Part shown: positions 9,255 through 17,603 of the stretch, one piece after another
Layout of the letters: every line of letters begins with the position of its first letter
Position numbering within the stretch: position 1 is the first letter of the stretch
Origin: UMGS1387 sp045646465
GTDB lineage: Bacteria; Bacillota; Clostridia; Oscillospirales; CAG-382
NCBI GenBank assembly: GCA_045646465.1
Contig: JAZRKT010000043.1
Coordinates: 1-31,944, forward strand
Length of the DNA stretch: 31,944 bases
Direction: 5' to 3'
Notes under the pieces: model-generated
Databases searched by the model: none
Told to the model about the DNA's origin: nothing
What the model saw: only the letters and a program-made list of their open reading frames with translations
Position numbers and translations under genes: made by a program

Positions 9255-11435
9255 TTGCTTGAACCCATTATGAAGGGGCTGATCGAGTGGATATACGGTC
9301 TAATCGAAGATATGGCAGACTATGTGTTCGGCGATATTATCGATGTTATGACGATGGATATGGACTATTTCCGAAAGGCAGCTCCTATCGTAAATGACAT
9401 TTCCGAAATCATTCTTGCTCTCGGATGGGCGCTTTTGCTTGGAAATCTTGTATTCCAACTGTTAAAAAGCATAATGTCGGGAGCAGGCTTTGAGGGCGAA
9501 GATCCAAAGCTTCTTTTTATGCGTACTTTTGCTTTCAGCTTTCTTCTCCTTGCATCTCCTCAGATATGCGAAATGTGTACCAAGATGACAGGAACGGTTG
9601 TTGCATACCTTAATATTCCGAGAAGCTTTGCTTTTTCTCCGCCGTCAAGCTTGATGTTCTCGGCAGCAGGCGGTGTAAGTTGGCTTATAGCGATAATTGT
9701 AAGTATTATTCTCATTATTCAGCTTATAAAGCTGTTCTTTGATATTGGCGAGAGATATGTCATAGCCTGTGTTCTCACTTTTATGGCACCTCTCGCTTTT
9801 GCTATGGGCGGCAGTAAGAATACAAACGACATATTCAAGGGCTGGTGCAGAATGTACGGCTCTATGAACCTTATGCTCATTATGAACATCATCTTCTTAA
9901 AGCTCATAATAAACGCAATGGCTAATATGTGGGCATCAAACATAATTATATGGCTGGTGTTTGTAATGGCTCTGACAAGAGTTGCAAGAAAGATTGATGC
10001 ACACATAGCGAAAATAGGTCTCAACCCTGCACAGACAAGCAACAGCGTTGGTGTAAGATTCCCGGGCGGTATGACTCTTGTTGTGGTAAGAACCCTTGCA
10101 TCCCTTGTCGGTAAGAATATGGGCGGTATGAAGGGCGGCTCCGGCGGCGGTAACCGTTCAGGCGGCGGCAGTAATCATAACCACAATCACGGTGGTGGAA
10201 GCCCAAGCGGTGGAGGTTCAAGACCTCGCAATACAAATCCTCCTCCGTCAAATAACGGCGGTAATGCGAGTCCCGGTGACGCAAACGTGAATGTATCTGT
10301 AAATAACCAAAGCAGAACAACTAAGATAAGCTCACCTGCAGGTAATACTGCAAACAGACAAGCCAATAACGCTACAAATAACAGTAGATACACTAATAAT
10401 AACAGTACTAACACAGAGAGCAGAAGCAATTCGAGAACAGACAATTCAAGCCGTGAAAATTCAGGAAGAAACACCTCACAACCTCAAGCAAGAGGTACAA
10501 AACCGAACGGAAACGGCGGTAATGTTACTATCAATCAGACGCAGGTACAGAATGCCGCAAGAAACGCAGCATCAATGCCGGGTGCAAGACCTAATACATC
10601 TCATACAACCGACAGAAGCAGTTCATCTTCACACGACAGTTCTGCAAGCAATAACGGCAGAGATACTCATTCCTCAAGTCAGCAAAGGACACAGAATACA
10701 TCCCGTCCTCCGCTGTCAAGGAATACTTCGGGTGGAAGGACAGATATACCTGCACCTCCCGTATCTTCTCAGCCTCATACAAATCAGTCTGTTGTTAATA
10801 ACAACAGTGGTGTTCAAGGCGGTGTAACTGTTAATGCTCCATCTGTTAAGACAGGCTCAAAGGGTGTAACAGTTCCCATTATGCCTCAGACTCAAGGTAT
10901 GAGCAGAACCTCCGGAAGCCTCAGAACTTCCGATAACAGAAGTGTTAATAACAACGCTGTTGGTAACTCCTCTGTAAACAGCGATTCGGATGTACATACT
11001 TCCAATGTATCCTCCGATAACGGAAGAACAGACAGAAAAAGCACAGTAATCGCAGGTGGAAACAGAACATCAAGCAATGTTACAGGCGGTAGTGTAAACA
11101 ACACAACTTCCGTAAGAGGTGGAAATGTAAACGGCGGTGGTACTGTTGTCAATAACTCAGGTGTATCATACTCGGAACACGGTGGTGATTCTCACTATGT
11201 TGCTAATACCAATATGAGTACCACAGAAAGACGAGTAAATCCCGAATACAAATTTGGAAGGTACGATCCCGCCGCGGCAAACCGTAAGGGCAAGAAAAAC
11301 TACTACACCAAGGACACAGAACCCTTAAAGCGTAAGGGTGAATACAAGAGAGGTGAAGCGGACAATGGCAGAGCAGCAAAAAAGCACAGGTCAGAAGGCG
11401 GCTCGCGGAGCTCAAGTCGTAGGCGGAATAATTAA
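9255..11435 (+). CDS. VirB6/TrbL-like conjugation channel protein with long low-complexity tail
   Basis: A 726-residue protein. The first about 250 residues hold roughly six hydrophobic segments (for example IILALGWALLLGNLVF, WLIAIIVSIILIIQLI, NIIIWLVFVMALTRVA), typical of the polytopic VirB6/TrbL inner-membrane component of T4SS. From about residue 300 to the end it is an Asn/Ser/Gly/Thr/Arg-rich low-complexity tail, His/Gly-rich at first, closing with the basic KKHRSEGGSRSSSRRRNN. The TTG start at 9255 is seven bases after GGAGGTG; ATG 9270 is less well placed. The gene end overlaps the next gene by about 70 bases. The long disordered tail is larger than the family core needs and may reach the cytoplasm or cell wall. 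Confidence 0.75.
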   Translation: MLEPIMKGLIEWIYGLIEDMADYVFGDIIDVMTMDMDYFRKAAPIVNDISEIILALGWALLLGNLVFQLLKSIMSGAGFEGEDPKLLFMRTFAFSFLLLASPQICEMCTKMTGTVVAYLNIPRSFAFSPPSSLMFSAAGGVSWLIAIIVSIILIIQLIKLFFDIGERYVIACVLTFMAPLAFAMGGSKNTNDIFKGWCRMYGSMNLMLIMNIIFLKLIINAMANMWASNIIIWLVFVMALTRVARKIDAHIAKIGLNPAQTSNSVGVRFPGGMTLVVVRTLASLVGKNMGGMKGGSGGGNRSGGGSNHNHNHGGGSPSGGGSRPRNTNPPPSNNGGNASPGDANVNVSVNNQSRTTKISSPAGNTANRQANNATNNSRYTNNNSTNTESRSNSRTDNSSRENSGRNTSQPQARGTKPNGNGGNVTINQTQVQNAARNAASMPGARPNTSHTTDRSSSSSHDSSASNNGRDTHSSSQQRTQNTSRPPLSRNTSGGRTDIPAPPVSSQPHTNQSVVNNNSGVQGGVTVNAPSVKTGSKGVTVPIMPQTQGMSRTSGSLRTSDNRSVNNNAVGNSSVNSDSDVHTSNVSSDNGRTDRKSTVIAGGNRTSSNVTGGSVNNTTSVRGGNVNGGGTVVNNSGVSYSEHGGDSHYVANTNMSTTERRVNPEYKFGRYDPAAANRKGKKNYYTKDTEPLKRKGEYKRGEADNGRAAKKHRSEGGSRSSSRRRNN

Positions 11436-12534
11436 AATTGCCACAGGTATTGCTTCACAGAACTATGCACAGGCTATTATCGGTGCCATTGAGGTTATAC
11501 CTTGGAAGAAAGTATTTACCGTTATCGGTGCATTGCTTTTCCTCTTACTTATACCCATAATCATTATCGCATCTCTTCCACAGCTTCTTGTAAATTGGGC
11601 TCTTTCGGGATTTGATGACCTCATTTCCCGAAATGAGCACGCCGCAGAAATGGAAAGCTACTATTATGAGGTGCTTGACGAACAGCAGGAAGGCGTAGAA
11701 CCCGATATTACAAGGCTCATTTGCATACAGGCAGTTCAGAAGCAACAGCAGGTAGAAGCCATAAACGAAAGCGACGTTGAGTATATGATTGATATTAGCT
11801 TTTCCGTTGATGAGGATGGCGAAGTTTATAACAAGACTCCCGATGAGATTATGGATGAAATGGGCTTTGACGATGAGCAGAAAAACTGGGCGAACCTTAT
11901 GTACAACGTCTTTACGGGACAGAAGATAACTCCCGACAGCGAGTTTGTAGATAAGGATAGGCTTCAAAGCTACGAGGGTGTCGATCTTGACGGACTTACT
12001 TACTTTAACCAGCTTGACGAAAGATGGGCGAATGAAAAGTACGGCAAGACAGATACTATCGGTGTAGCTGGTTGCGGTCCTACGGCACTCGCAATAGCAA
12101 TATCAAATCTTACGGGTGATGAAACAGATCCAACCGAGGTTGCAGAATGGTCATACGAGAACGGCTATGTCTGTGAAGGCAGCGGAAGCTATATTTCCCT
12201 TATTCCAAATGCTTCCGAACACTTCGGACTATCCGTTGAAAAACTCGGCAAATCAAGTGCTGAAGAAATAAAACAACACCTTGAGGACGGCAAAATGGTA
12301 ATCGCAATTATGGGTGCAGGACACTTCACAAATACAGGACATTTTATCGTACTTCGAGGAGTAACAGACGACGGTAAAATACTTGTTGCTGATCCTGTCA
12401 GCTACAATCGCAGTACGATGGCTTGGGATGTTTCCACAATCCTTAAAGAAGTAAAAAGTGCAGGCTCGGGCGGCCCGTTTTGGAGTCTATCTCTTCCCGA
12501 ACCGGAATCACAACCCGAACCTGATGAAGAATGA
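11365..12534 (+). CDS. Membrane-anchored C39-like cysteine peptidase of the transfer apparatus
   Basis: 389 residues. A basic, Ala/Gly-rich N-terminus is followed by one strong membrane segment (about 50-74). The C-terminal domain has a papain-like triad: Cys237 in VAGCGPTALA, His326 in TGHFIVLRG and Asp343 in VADP, matching the peptidase C39-like family. Gram-positive conjugation systems usually encode a wall hydrolase or peptidase here (VirB1-like role); opening peptidoglycan or processing a channel protein is the likely job. I chose ATG 11365, preceded by GAGGTGA, so the gene overlaps the end of the VirB6-like gene by 71 bases. An acidic Pro/Glu tail (PEPESQPEPDEE) ends the protein. Confidence 0.75.
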   Translation: MAEQQKSTGQKAARGAQVVGGIIKIATGIASQNYAQAIIGAIEVIPWKKVFTVIGALLFLLLIPIIIIASLPQLLVNWALSGFDDLISRNEHAAEMESYYYEVLDEQQEGVEPDITRLICIQAVQKQQQVEAINESDVEYMIDISFSVDEDGEVYNKTPDEIMDEMGFDDEQKNWANLMYNVFTGQKITPDSEFVDKDRLQSYEGVDLDGLTYFNQLDERWANEKYGKTDTIGVAGCGPTALAIAISNLTGDETDPTEVAEWSYENGYVCEGSGSYISLIPNASEHFGLSVEKLGKSSAEEIKQHLEDGKMVIAIMGAGHFTNTGHFIVLRGVTDDGKILVADPVSYNRSTMAWDVSTILKEVKSAGSGGPFWSLSLPEPESQPEPDEE

Positions 12535-12548
12535 AAGGAGAGAAATCT

Positions 12549-12656
12549 ATGTTAGGTTATATTATCAGTTTTATACTTGGCGGTATATTTGGTGTAGCAA
12601 TAATATGCTGTTGCGTGGTAGCAGGCAAAGAAGACGAAAGGATGAGTCTTAAATGA
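12549..12656 (+). CDS. 35-residue single-span membrane peptide (DUF3789-like)
   Basis: A short gene starting MLGYIISFILGGIFGVAII: one Gly-rich membrane helix, three consecutive Cys (CCC), then a short charged tail. It has a good ribosome binding site (AAAGGAGA just upstream), and its TGA overlaps the ATG of the PrgI gene (ATGA), so translation is coupled. Size, sequence style and position between the hydrolase and PrgI match the DUF3789 miniproteins of Firmicute ICEs; the family name is from memory. Function unknown. Confidence 0.65.
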   Translation: MLGYIISFILGGIFGVAIICCCVVAGKEDERMSLK

Positions 12657-12949
12657 ATGAGTTCTACATTCCCGCAAACTTTGAAGAAGGCGGTAAAATA
12701 ATGGGAGTATTCGGAGTTCGAAATATCATTGAGGCAGGGATAATATCTCTGCCATTTATATATTTGGTCTTTACGTTTGTACCACTTGGTCTTACTTGGA
12801 AAATTATTCTTTCCGCAACTGTAGTAATTCCCGTTGGCGGTTTTGCTCTCATAGGTATCAACGACGATCCGCTGTCGCTGTTCGTAAAGAATTGGTGGCG
12901 GTGGCTGAGAAACAGAAAAATAATTGAGTATCGAGGTGAGGTCAAATGA
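12653..12949 (+). CDS. PrgI family protein (VirB3-like T4SS component)
   Basis: 98 residues. It has the N-terminal YIPANFEEGGKIMGVFGVRN segment typical of PrgI proteins, two adjacent membrane segments (about 28-45 and 49-66), and the conserved-looking DDPLSLFVKNWWRWLRNRK tail. PrgI is the VirB3 counterpart in Gram-positive T4SS and sits before VirB4. The start overlaps the preceding miniprotein (ATGA) and the end overlaps the next gene (ATGA at 12946), so the stretch is one translationally coupled operon. Confidence 0.85.
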   Translation: MNEFYIPANFEEGGKIMGVFGVRNIIEAGIISLPFIYLVFTFVPLGLTWKIILSATVVIPVGGFALIGINDDPLSLFVKNWWRWLRNRKIIEYRGEVK

Positions 12950-13623
12950 AAAATCCTTTTTCAAAAAAGAAAGATGAAAAGTCTTTCGGAAAATACTATT
13001 CAGACAGCACGCAGAAATGGCTACCCATCGAAACGGTTACAGGTGGTCTTGTGCTTCTCAAGGACGGCAGATACATAAAGATTCTTGAAGTACTTCCCGT
13101 AAACTTTTATCTAAAAAGTGATGTTGAACAGGAAAATATCATCTATTACTTTGCCTCGTATTTAAAGATAGCTCCCGACAATATGCAGATACGGGTAGTT
13201 ACAGAAAGAGCCGATATTGACGATTACTTAAAGCGTCACGAGCACTACGCGGAAAACGAACAAAACGAGCAGACAGAGGCGATGATTTATGACGAAATGG
13301 ACTTTGTAAAAGGTCTTTCGGAGAACGTCGCAATAAAGAAACGCTTCTTTATCATCTTTGAATATGCAAACAAGAATTTTACACAGCAAAATGTTCGCTT
13401 TTCAGATATTCAAAGAATACTGTCCGATGAAGCATACAAGGCACAGAGATATTTATCACAATGTGAGCTTGGTGTTATAGACATAAACGACAACGGACAG
13501 CTCATTGACTTGCTCTACGGCTTTATCAACAAGCAGAGTTCAAAGTATGTAAATCCCGGCAATTTCGCAGACGGTATGTTTGATGAAATACATTCAAGTT
13601 TCGGAGGTGAAAGTTATGAGTAA
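12946..13623 (+). CDS. Separate protein resembling the VirB4/TraE N-terminal domain
   Basis: 225 residues, no signal peptide or membrane span. The opening ...STQKWLPIETVTGGLVLLKDGRYIKILEV resembles the N-terminal region of Gram-positive VirB4/TraE ATPases, which normally belongs to the same chain as the motor domain. The middle (ADIDDYLKRHEHYAENEQNEQTEA) is highly charged. It overlaps PrgI (ATGA) and its last eight bases overlap the start of the VirB4 gene, so the proteins are probably made together and interact. Assignment rests on similarity from memory and position; the function, scaffold for VirB4, is inferred. Confidence 0.6.
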   Translation: MKNPFSKKKDEKSFGKYYSDSTQKWLPIETVTGGLVLLKDGRYIKILEVLPVNFYLKSDVEQENIIYYFASYLKIAPDNMQIRVVTERADIDDYLKRHEHYAENEQNEQTEAMIYDEMDFVKGLSENVAIKKRFFIIFEYANKNFTQQNVRFSDIQRILSDEAYKAQRYLSQCELGVIDINDNGQLIDLLYGFINKQSSKYVNPGNFADGMFDEIHSSFGGESYE

Positions 13624-15634
13624 AGAGTACAGAAATCCATTTGAGGAGGATACATATGAAACCGAAAAAGAAATTCCCGAAGAAAACAGTTCCGAAAAAA
13701 GAGAACCCAAAGCCGCAAAACAGGATAATCCCAAAAAGAAAAAAGCGGCACAAGGTAAGAAGCAATCCGTAATGGATAGCATCAAGGGTGCGTTTTCAAA
13801 AGAATCCAAAGAAGAAATCCCCGAAATGTGGACGGGACAAACTTCCGTACTTGACGTTATTGCTCCTTCCTCTGTCGATAACGGCAGCCGTGATTACATA
13901 GTGGTTGACGGTATATATCATTCCTACCTCTATGTTACAGGCTACGGATATCGAACAAGGAATGAAGCGGCGTGGTTATCGCCACTTGTTGAAGCCGGCG
14001 ATAATATCGGTATAAGCTTCACATTTAGGCGTATGCCGAGGGATAAGACGCTTTCCCGTATTTCGCAGAAAACAATGCTTAACCGCAGTAAAATGCGTGA
14101 GGTTGACGACACAAGGCAGGACTTTGAAGAGCTTGACGATGCAATATCTTCAGGTTTCTTCTTAAAAGAAGGTATGAATCGAGGCGGTCAGGATTTTTAT
14201 TATATGTCCACCGTTATCGAAATCACAGCCTATGATGTAGAAGAACTTGAACAGAGAGTTTCAGATGTAATGATGCTATGTGGTTCAATGAGTATGGTGT
14301 GTAAGCGTGCCGACTACAAGCACGAACAATGCTTTTTATCCTCGCTTCCCATACTTTCAGTTGATCCTGATATTGAGCGAAAAGGCAGAAGAAACGTACT
14401 TACCGATTCGCTTGCGGCATCATTCCCGTTTTCATCATTTGAGATATATGATGAAGGCGGTATTTTTTTAGGGCTGAATAAGTACAACCGAAGTGTTGCA
14501 ATTCTTGATATTTTCGACAGTGATAAGTATGCAAATGCCAACGGCTGTATTTACGGTACCACCGGTGCAGGAAAAACATTCCTCTTACAAACCATGGCTT
14601 TACGCTTCCGTATGCAAGGCACTCAGGTGTTCATTATAGCTCCCGTTAAAGGACACGAATACATTGATGCTTGCGAGGCAATAGGCGGCAAATACATAAA
14701 GATTGCACCTTCATCTAAGGACTGCATCAACATTATGGAGATACGAAAGACAAGCCTTTCAACAGACTATGAGATTAAGGCAGATACCCGTAATGACTCC
14801 ATACTTGCCGAGAAGCTCCAGAGTCTTATGATCTTCTTTACACTCATAAAGAATGACATAACGCAGGATGAATTAAATCTCCTTGACAGTGCTGTTATCC
14901 GTACATATGAGACCTTCGGTATCACATTTGATAATGTCTCGCTCTACAACGAAGACGGCAATTTCAAGAGAATGCCGACTCTCAAGGACTTGTATGCTGA
15001 ACTCTGTTCAAGAGAAGAAACAAAGAAGCTTTCTCTTATGATTGAGAAGTTTGCTACGGGTTCTCTTGCGTCCTTCGGCAGAGAGACCAATGTGGATTTG
15101 AGCAACAAATACATCGTGCTCGATATGACAGAAATGACGGATGCGCTCAAGCCTATCGGTATGTTTATGGCACTTGAATTTGTGTGGGACAAAGCAAAGG
15201 AAAGCCGTATTCAGAAGAAAGTTATCTTCCTTGACGAACTTTGGACTCTCATCGGTGCAGGTGCTAACAAGCTTGCGGCAAACTACGTGCAGGAGATTTT
15301 CAGACTTATCCGAGGCTTCGGCGGTGCGGCAATTCAGGCAACACAGGACTTGTCAAGCAGTTTTTCCGCAGACACAGGACGATACGGCAAGGACATACTC
15401 AACCTTTCAAGCTTCAAAATTCTTCTTCACCTTGAGGAAGATGAAGCGTTTACGGCACAAAAATATCTGTCGCTGTCGGATGAAGAAACAATGCAGATTA
15501 TCCGAAACGGCAGAGGTGAAGCACTGCTTTGTGCCAACAAGAACAAGGTGTGTATCGAAATTAAGGCGTCGCCTATAATGTATGACCTTATAACCACCAA
15601 GCGATCTGACCTTGAAAAACGGAGGAAAGTATAA
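13616..15634 (+). CDS. virB4: VirB4-family conjugation ATPase
   Basis: 672 residues from ATG 13616, five bases after TCGGAGGTGA. The first about 75 residues are a charged Lys/Glu-rich extension. Walker A is GTTGAGKT at residues 314-321; Walker B is VIFLDE at 536-541 in KKVIFLDELWTLIGAGANK; GGAAIQATQDLS near 570-580 fits the conserved downstream motif. VirB4 ATPases energise pilus/channel assembly and substrate transfer at the cytoplasmic face. The gene overlaps the VirB4-N-like gene by eight bases and the next gene by one base. The motor core is intact with no frameshift seen. Confidence 0.92.
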   Translation: MSKEYRNPFEEDTYETEKEIPEENSSEKREPKAAKQDNPKKKKAAQGKKQSVMDSIKGAFSKESKEEIPEMWTGQTSVLDVIAPSSVDNGSRDYIVVDGIYHSYLYVTGYGYRTRNEAAWLSPLVEAGDNIGISFTFRRMPRDKTLSRISQKTMLNRSKMREVDDTRQDFEELDDAISSGFFLKEGMNRGGQDFYYMSTVIEITAYDVEELEQRVSDVMMLCGSMSMVCKRADYKHEQCFLSSLPILSVDPDIERKGRRNVLTDSLAASFPFSSFEIYDEGGIFLGLNKYNRSVAILDIFDSDKYANANGCIYGTTGAGKTFLLQTMALRFRMQGTQVFIIAPVKGHEYIDACEAIGGKYIKIAPSSKDCINIMEIRKTSLSTDYEIKADTRNDSILAEKLQSLMIFFTLIKNDITQDELNLLDSAVIRTYETFGITFDNVSLYNEDGNFKRMPTLKDLYAELCSREETKKLSLMIEKFATGSLASFGRETNVDLSNKYIVLDMTEMTDALKPIGMFMALEFVWDKAKESRIQKKVIFLDELWTLIGAGANKLAANYVQEIFRLIRGFGGAAIQATQDLSSSFSADTGRYGKDILNLSSFKILLHLEEDEAFTAQKYLSLSDEETMQIIRNGRGEALLCANKNKVCIEIKASPIMYDLITTKRSDLEKRRKV

Positions 15635-16269
15635 TGCAGCAATTCAAAGAGAAGCTATCAAGACTTGAAGAAGATGTTGCAAAAGTACAACGAAAACTGA
15701 ATGATTTGAAGAAGTCAAACAGCACATCTCCATCGGTTATTGAGCGTGGTATTGACGACTATATGTGCGAGGTTGAAACGCTGTGTATTCGCTCCAGAAT
15801 ACTCCTTGACGGGCATCGTCAGGTTGAAGTATTAAGCGACTGTTATACTGTTGATAGAAATGTCAAGAAGATAGCCGGCGATATAGAAATCACACACGAC
15901 GGATGGCTGCATATCACACTTAACACTCTGCTGCCTAATTGCAGATACAAAACAAGCGGTTATGTGGGAGATACTTTGTGTCGGTTGATGCACTCTTACG
16001 ACGGAGATCTTCCGTATTTCGAGACTGCATTTTTAGCCATCGTTGAGTACTGCAACAGTGAAAATCACAATGCTCTTGACAACGATAACAAGGGTTGGAA
16101 AATGATACCCAACGCCCTTAAAGGCAGAGTTATAGAGGACGATAATCAGTTCATTTTGAGCGTAGGATTGTTTGCAAAATTATCGGACGAACCTCGTTGT
16201 GAGATATATGTTTTGCCGCCTGAAGACGGTGTGATTTTTATGGATTTACTTGAAAAAGATATGCTTTAG
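15634..16269 (+). CDS. Conserved ICE protein of unknown function with N-terminal coiled coil
   Basis: 211 residues, soluble. Residues 3-32 (QFKEKLSRLEEDVAKVQRKLNDLKK) are strongly heptad-like and should form a coiled coil. The rest is a mixed alpha/beta domain with no catalytic motif I recognise (for example HDGWLHITLNTLLPNC and EIYVLPPEDGVIFMD). The start overlaps the VirB4 stop (TAATG), so it belongs to the transfer operon. It resembles a DUF protein often found after VirB4 in related elements (possibly DUF6100, not certain). Its TAG stop lies in the first arm of the complementary-repeat region that follows. Confidence 0.6.
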   Translation: MQQFKEKLSRLEEDVAKVQRKLNDLKKSNSTSPSVIERGIDDYMCEVETLCIRSRILLDGHRQVEVLSDCYTVDRNVKKIAGDIEITHDGWLHITLNTLLPNCRYKTSGYVGDTLCRLMHSYDGDLPYFETAFLAIVEYCNSENHNALDNDNKGWKMIPNALKGRVIEDDNQFILSVGLFAKLSDEPRCEIYVLPPEDGVIFMDLLEKDML

Positions 16270-16436
16270 AGGTGGCGCTGTCGAGTGGAAATTTCGTTTT
16301 TCAAAAACAAGAAAAAAAGAGTTAACAGCGTCACCTCAAAACACTGTGAAAAGCCTTGTAATACAGGGGTTTCTGGCAGTATAAACAGTATAAAAAATAT
16401 GGGTAGCAGCACCCTAGGGTAGGAGGTGACGCTGTT
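16269..16436 (+). promoter_or_regulatory. Possible translational switch: alternative pairing around the next gene's ribosome binding site
   Basis: Three copies of one 13-14 base sequence occur. Copy 1 (16269-16281, GAGGTGGCGCTGT) starts at the last base of the preceding stop codon. Copy 2 is inverted (16324-16337, AACAGCGTCACCTC). Copy 3 (16423-16436, GAGGTGACGCTGTT) contains the ribosome binding site and ends at the GTG start of the next gene. Copy 2 is perfectly complementary to copy 3 over 14 bases and to copy 1 over 13 bases with one G-U pair, so the pairings exclude each other. An ACCCTAGGGT palindrome (16411-16420) abuts copy 3. Between copies 2 and 3 lies an imperfect hairpin (about 16341-16380). 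DNA-binding sites are an alternative reading. Confidence 0.55.
16356..16385 (+). promoter_or_regulatory. Possible sigma-A promoter internal to the regulatory region
   Basis: TTGTAA (16356-16361) is followed after 18 bases by TATAAA (16380-16385). A transcript starting a few bases downstream would lack the complementary strand at 16324-16337 and leave the downstream ribosome binding site free. Boxes are imperfect, so this is tentative. Confidence 0.3.
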
Positions 16437-17603
16437 GTGGTTTTTGACACACGAGATTTCGGGGTTTTAAGGCTTTGCGGTCTTTGCAGATATATCCCTG
16501 TAAGATTGCAGAGAAAATTTCAAACACCTATCTTTGAGCCCAAGGTTTTTGTGACTTTGAGAAATCACAAGCTTATAAAATTACAGACAAATTTACGTAG
16601 TTATAAGCTTACTCAAGATGGTCGAGAAGTCCTTGCAGAGATGGGTTTTTCATATCCTGAAGATTCAAGGACAACCATCAAAAAGGATTCGTATTACAGA
16701 AGACTTAGAGCTTCGCTTTTCAACATCACATTATACCTTGCAGGAATAGATGTTTTCTATGATGATATTCTTTTACTTGCAGGAATAGATAAGGGATTTG
16801 TAAGTTCCTTACTACTTCGCAGAGAAAATGATAATAAGGTTATTTCAGGAACGAGGTTCTTGGGAATACTAAAATCGGGTAGCACAGCGTATATTCCGTA
16901 TTACATACAAAACCGTGATGAGTGGATATATCCCGGATTTGAACGTGAGATGTTTATGTCACAGATAAGTGCGATGAGAAACATTAAAAATGTTGAGATA
17001 ATCCTTGCAGGAAGGAACTTGCAGGAATTGCTGAATGGTGTTTTAACGAAGCATCAGAGCAAACCAGAACCGAACGGTTTAAAGCGGTTTGACATTGCTT
17101 TGGAGGAACTTGGGTGTGATTACTTGTTTCTACCTCTCAATGATCTGGGAGTTATGCAGATGAAAGTGACAATGACTTCGAGGTATCGGGAAAGGGTTAT
17201 AGATGCTTTAGGGTGTGAACCCGTAACTGTACCAACACTTACTGAATGCGACGGAATGATTGGAGGAACTCCGTATGTAGTAGGATTTGATTTTAATGTG
17301 AGAAAAATTTTAAGAGCAATAAGACAGGTTGAAAGGTATGATCCTAATTTAGAACTAAAGATATGCTGTTTTTCTTTTCAAGAAGCAGCTTTAGAGTTTC
17401 TTTTAAATAGATTCGAGGTAAAGCACTCAATTATAGTAACAATAAAGGATAAAGCAATACGCGGTATATTTCCCGAATTATTTAAGAAGGAAAATCCTAT
17501 ACAAATGTATCAAGGAAAGGAGGGCATGGGTATTGATGCAAGTGAAAGGCATATTAGAAAAGATGATGTCGAAATATCCGAAGATTATGAAGATATACTC
17601 TAA
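16437..17603 (+). CDS. Winged-helix protein, MobC/replication-relaxation-like
   Basis: 388 residues with a GTG start, ten bases after AGGAGG. Residues about 8-75 (VLRLCGLCRYIPVRLQRKF ... KVFVTLRNHKLIKLQTNLRSYKLTQDGREVL) read as a winged helix-turn-helix like that of replication-relaxation/MobC-type proteins. The remainder is a soluble alpha/beta domain without a catalytic motif I can name. Such proteins often precede VirD4 in Firmicute ICEs and are thought to help the relaxosome or its coupling; that role is inferred here. The end overlaps the VirD4 start by about 70 bases. It may be under the translational switch located directly upstream. Confidence 0.5.
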   Translation: MVFDTRDFGVLRLCGLCRYIPVRLQRKFQTPIFEPKVFVTLRNHKLIKLQTNLRSYKLTQDGREVLAEMGFSYPEDSRTTIKKDSYYRRLRASLFNITLYLAGIDVFYDDILLLAGIDKGFVSSLLLRRENDNKVISGTRFLGILKSGSTAYIPYYIQNRDEWIYPGFEREMFMSQISAMRNIKNVEIILAGRNLQELLNGVLTKHQSKPEPNGLKRFDIALEELGCDYLFLPLNDLGVMQMKVTMTSRYRERVIDALGCEPVTVPTLTECDGMIGGTPYVVGFDFNVRKILRAIRQVERYDPNLELKICCFSFQEAALEFLLNRFEVKHSIIVTIKDKAIRGIFPELFKKENPIQMYQGKEGMGIDASERHIRKDDVEISEDYEDIL

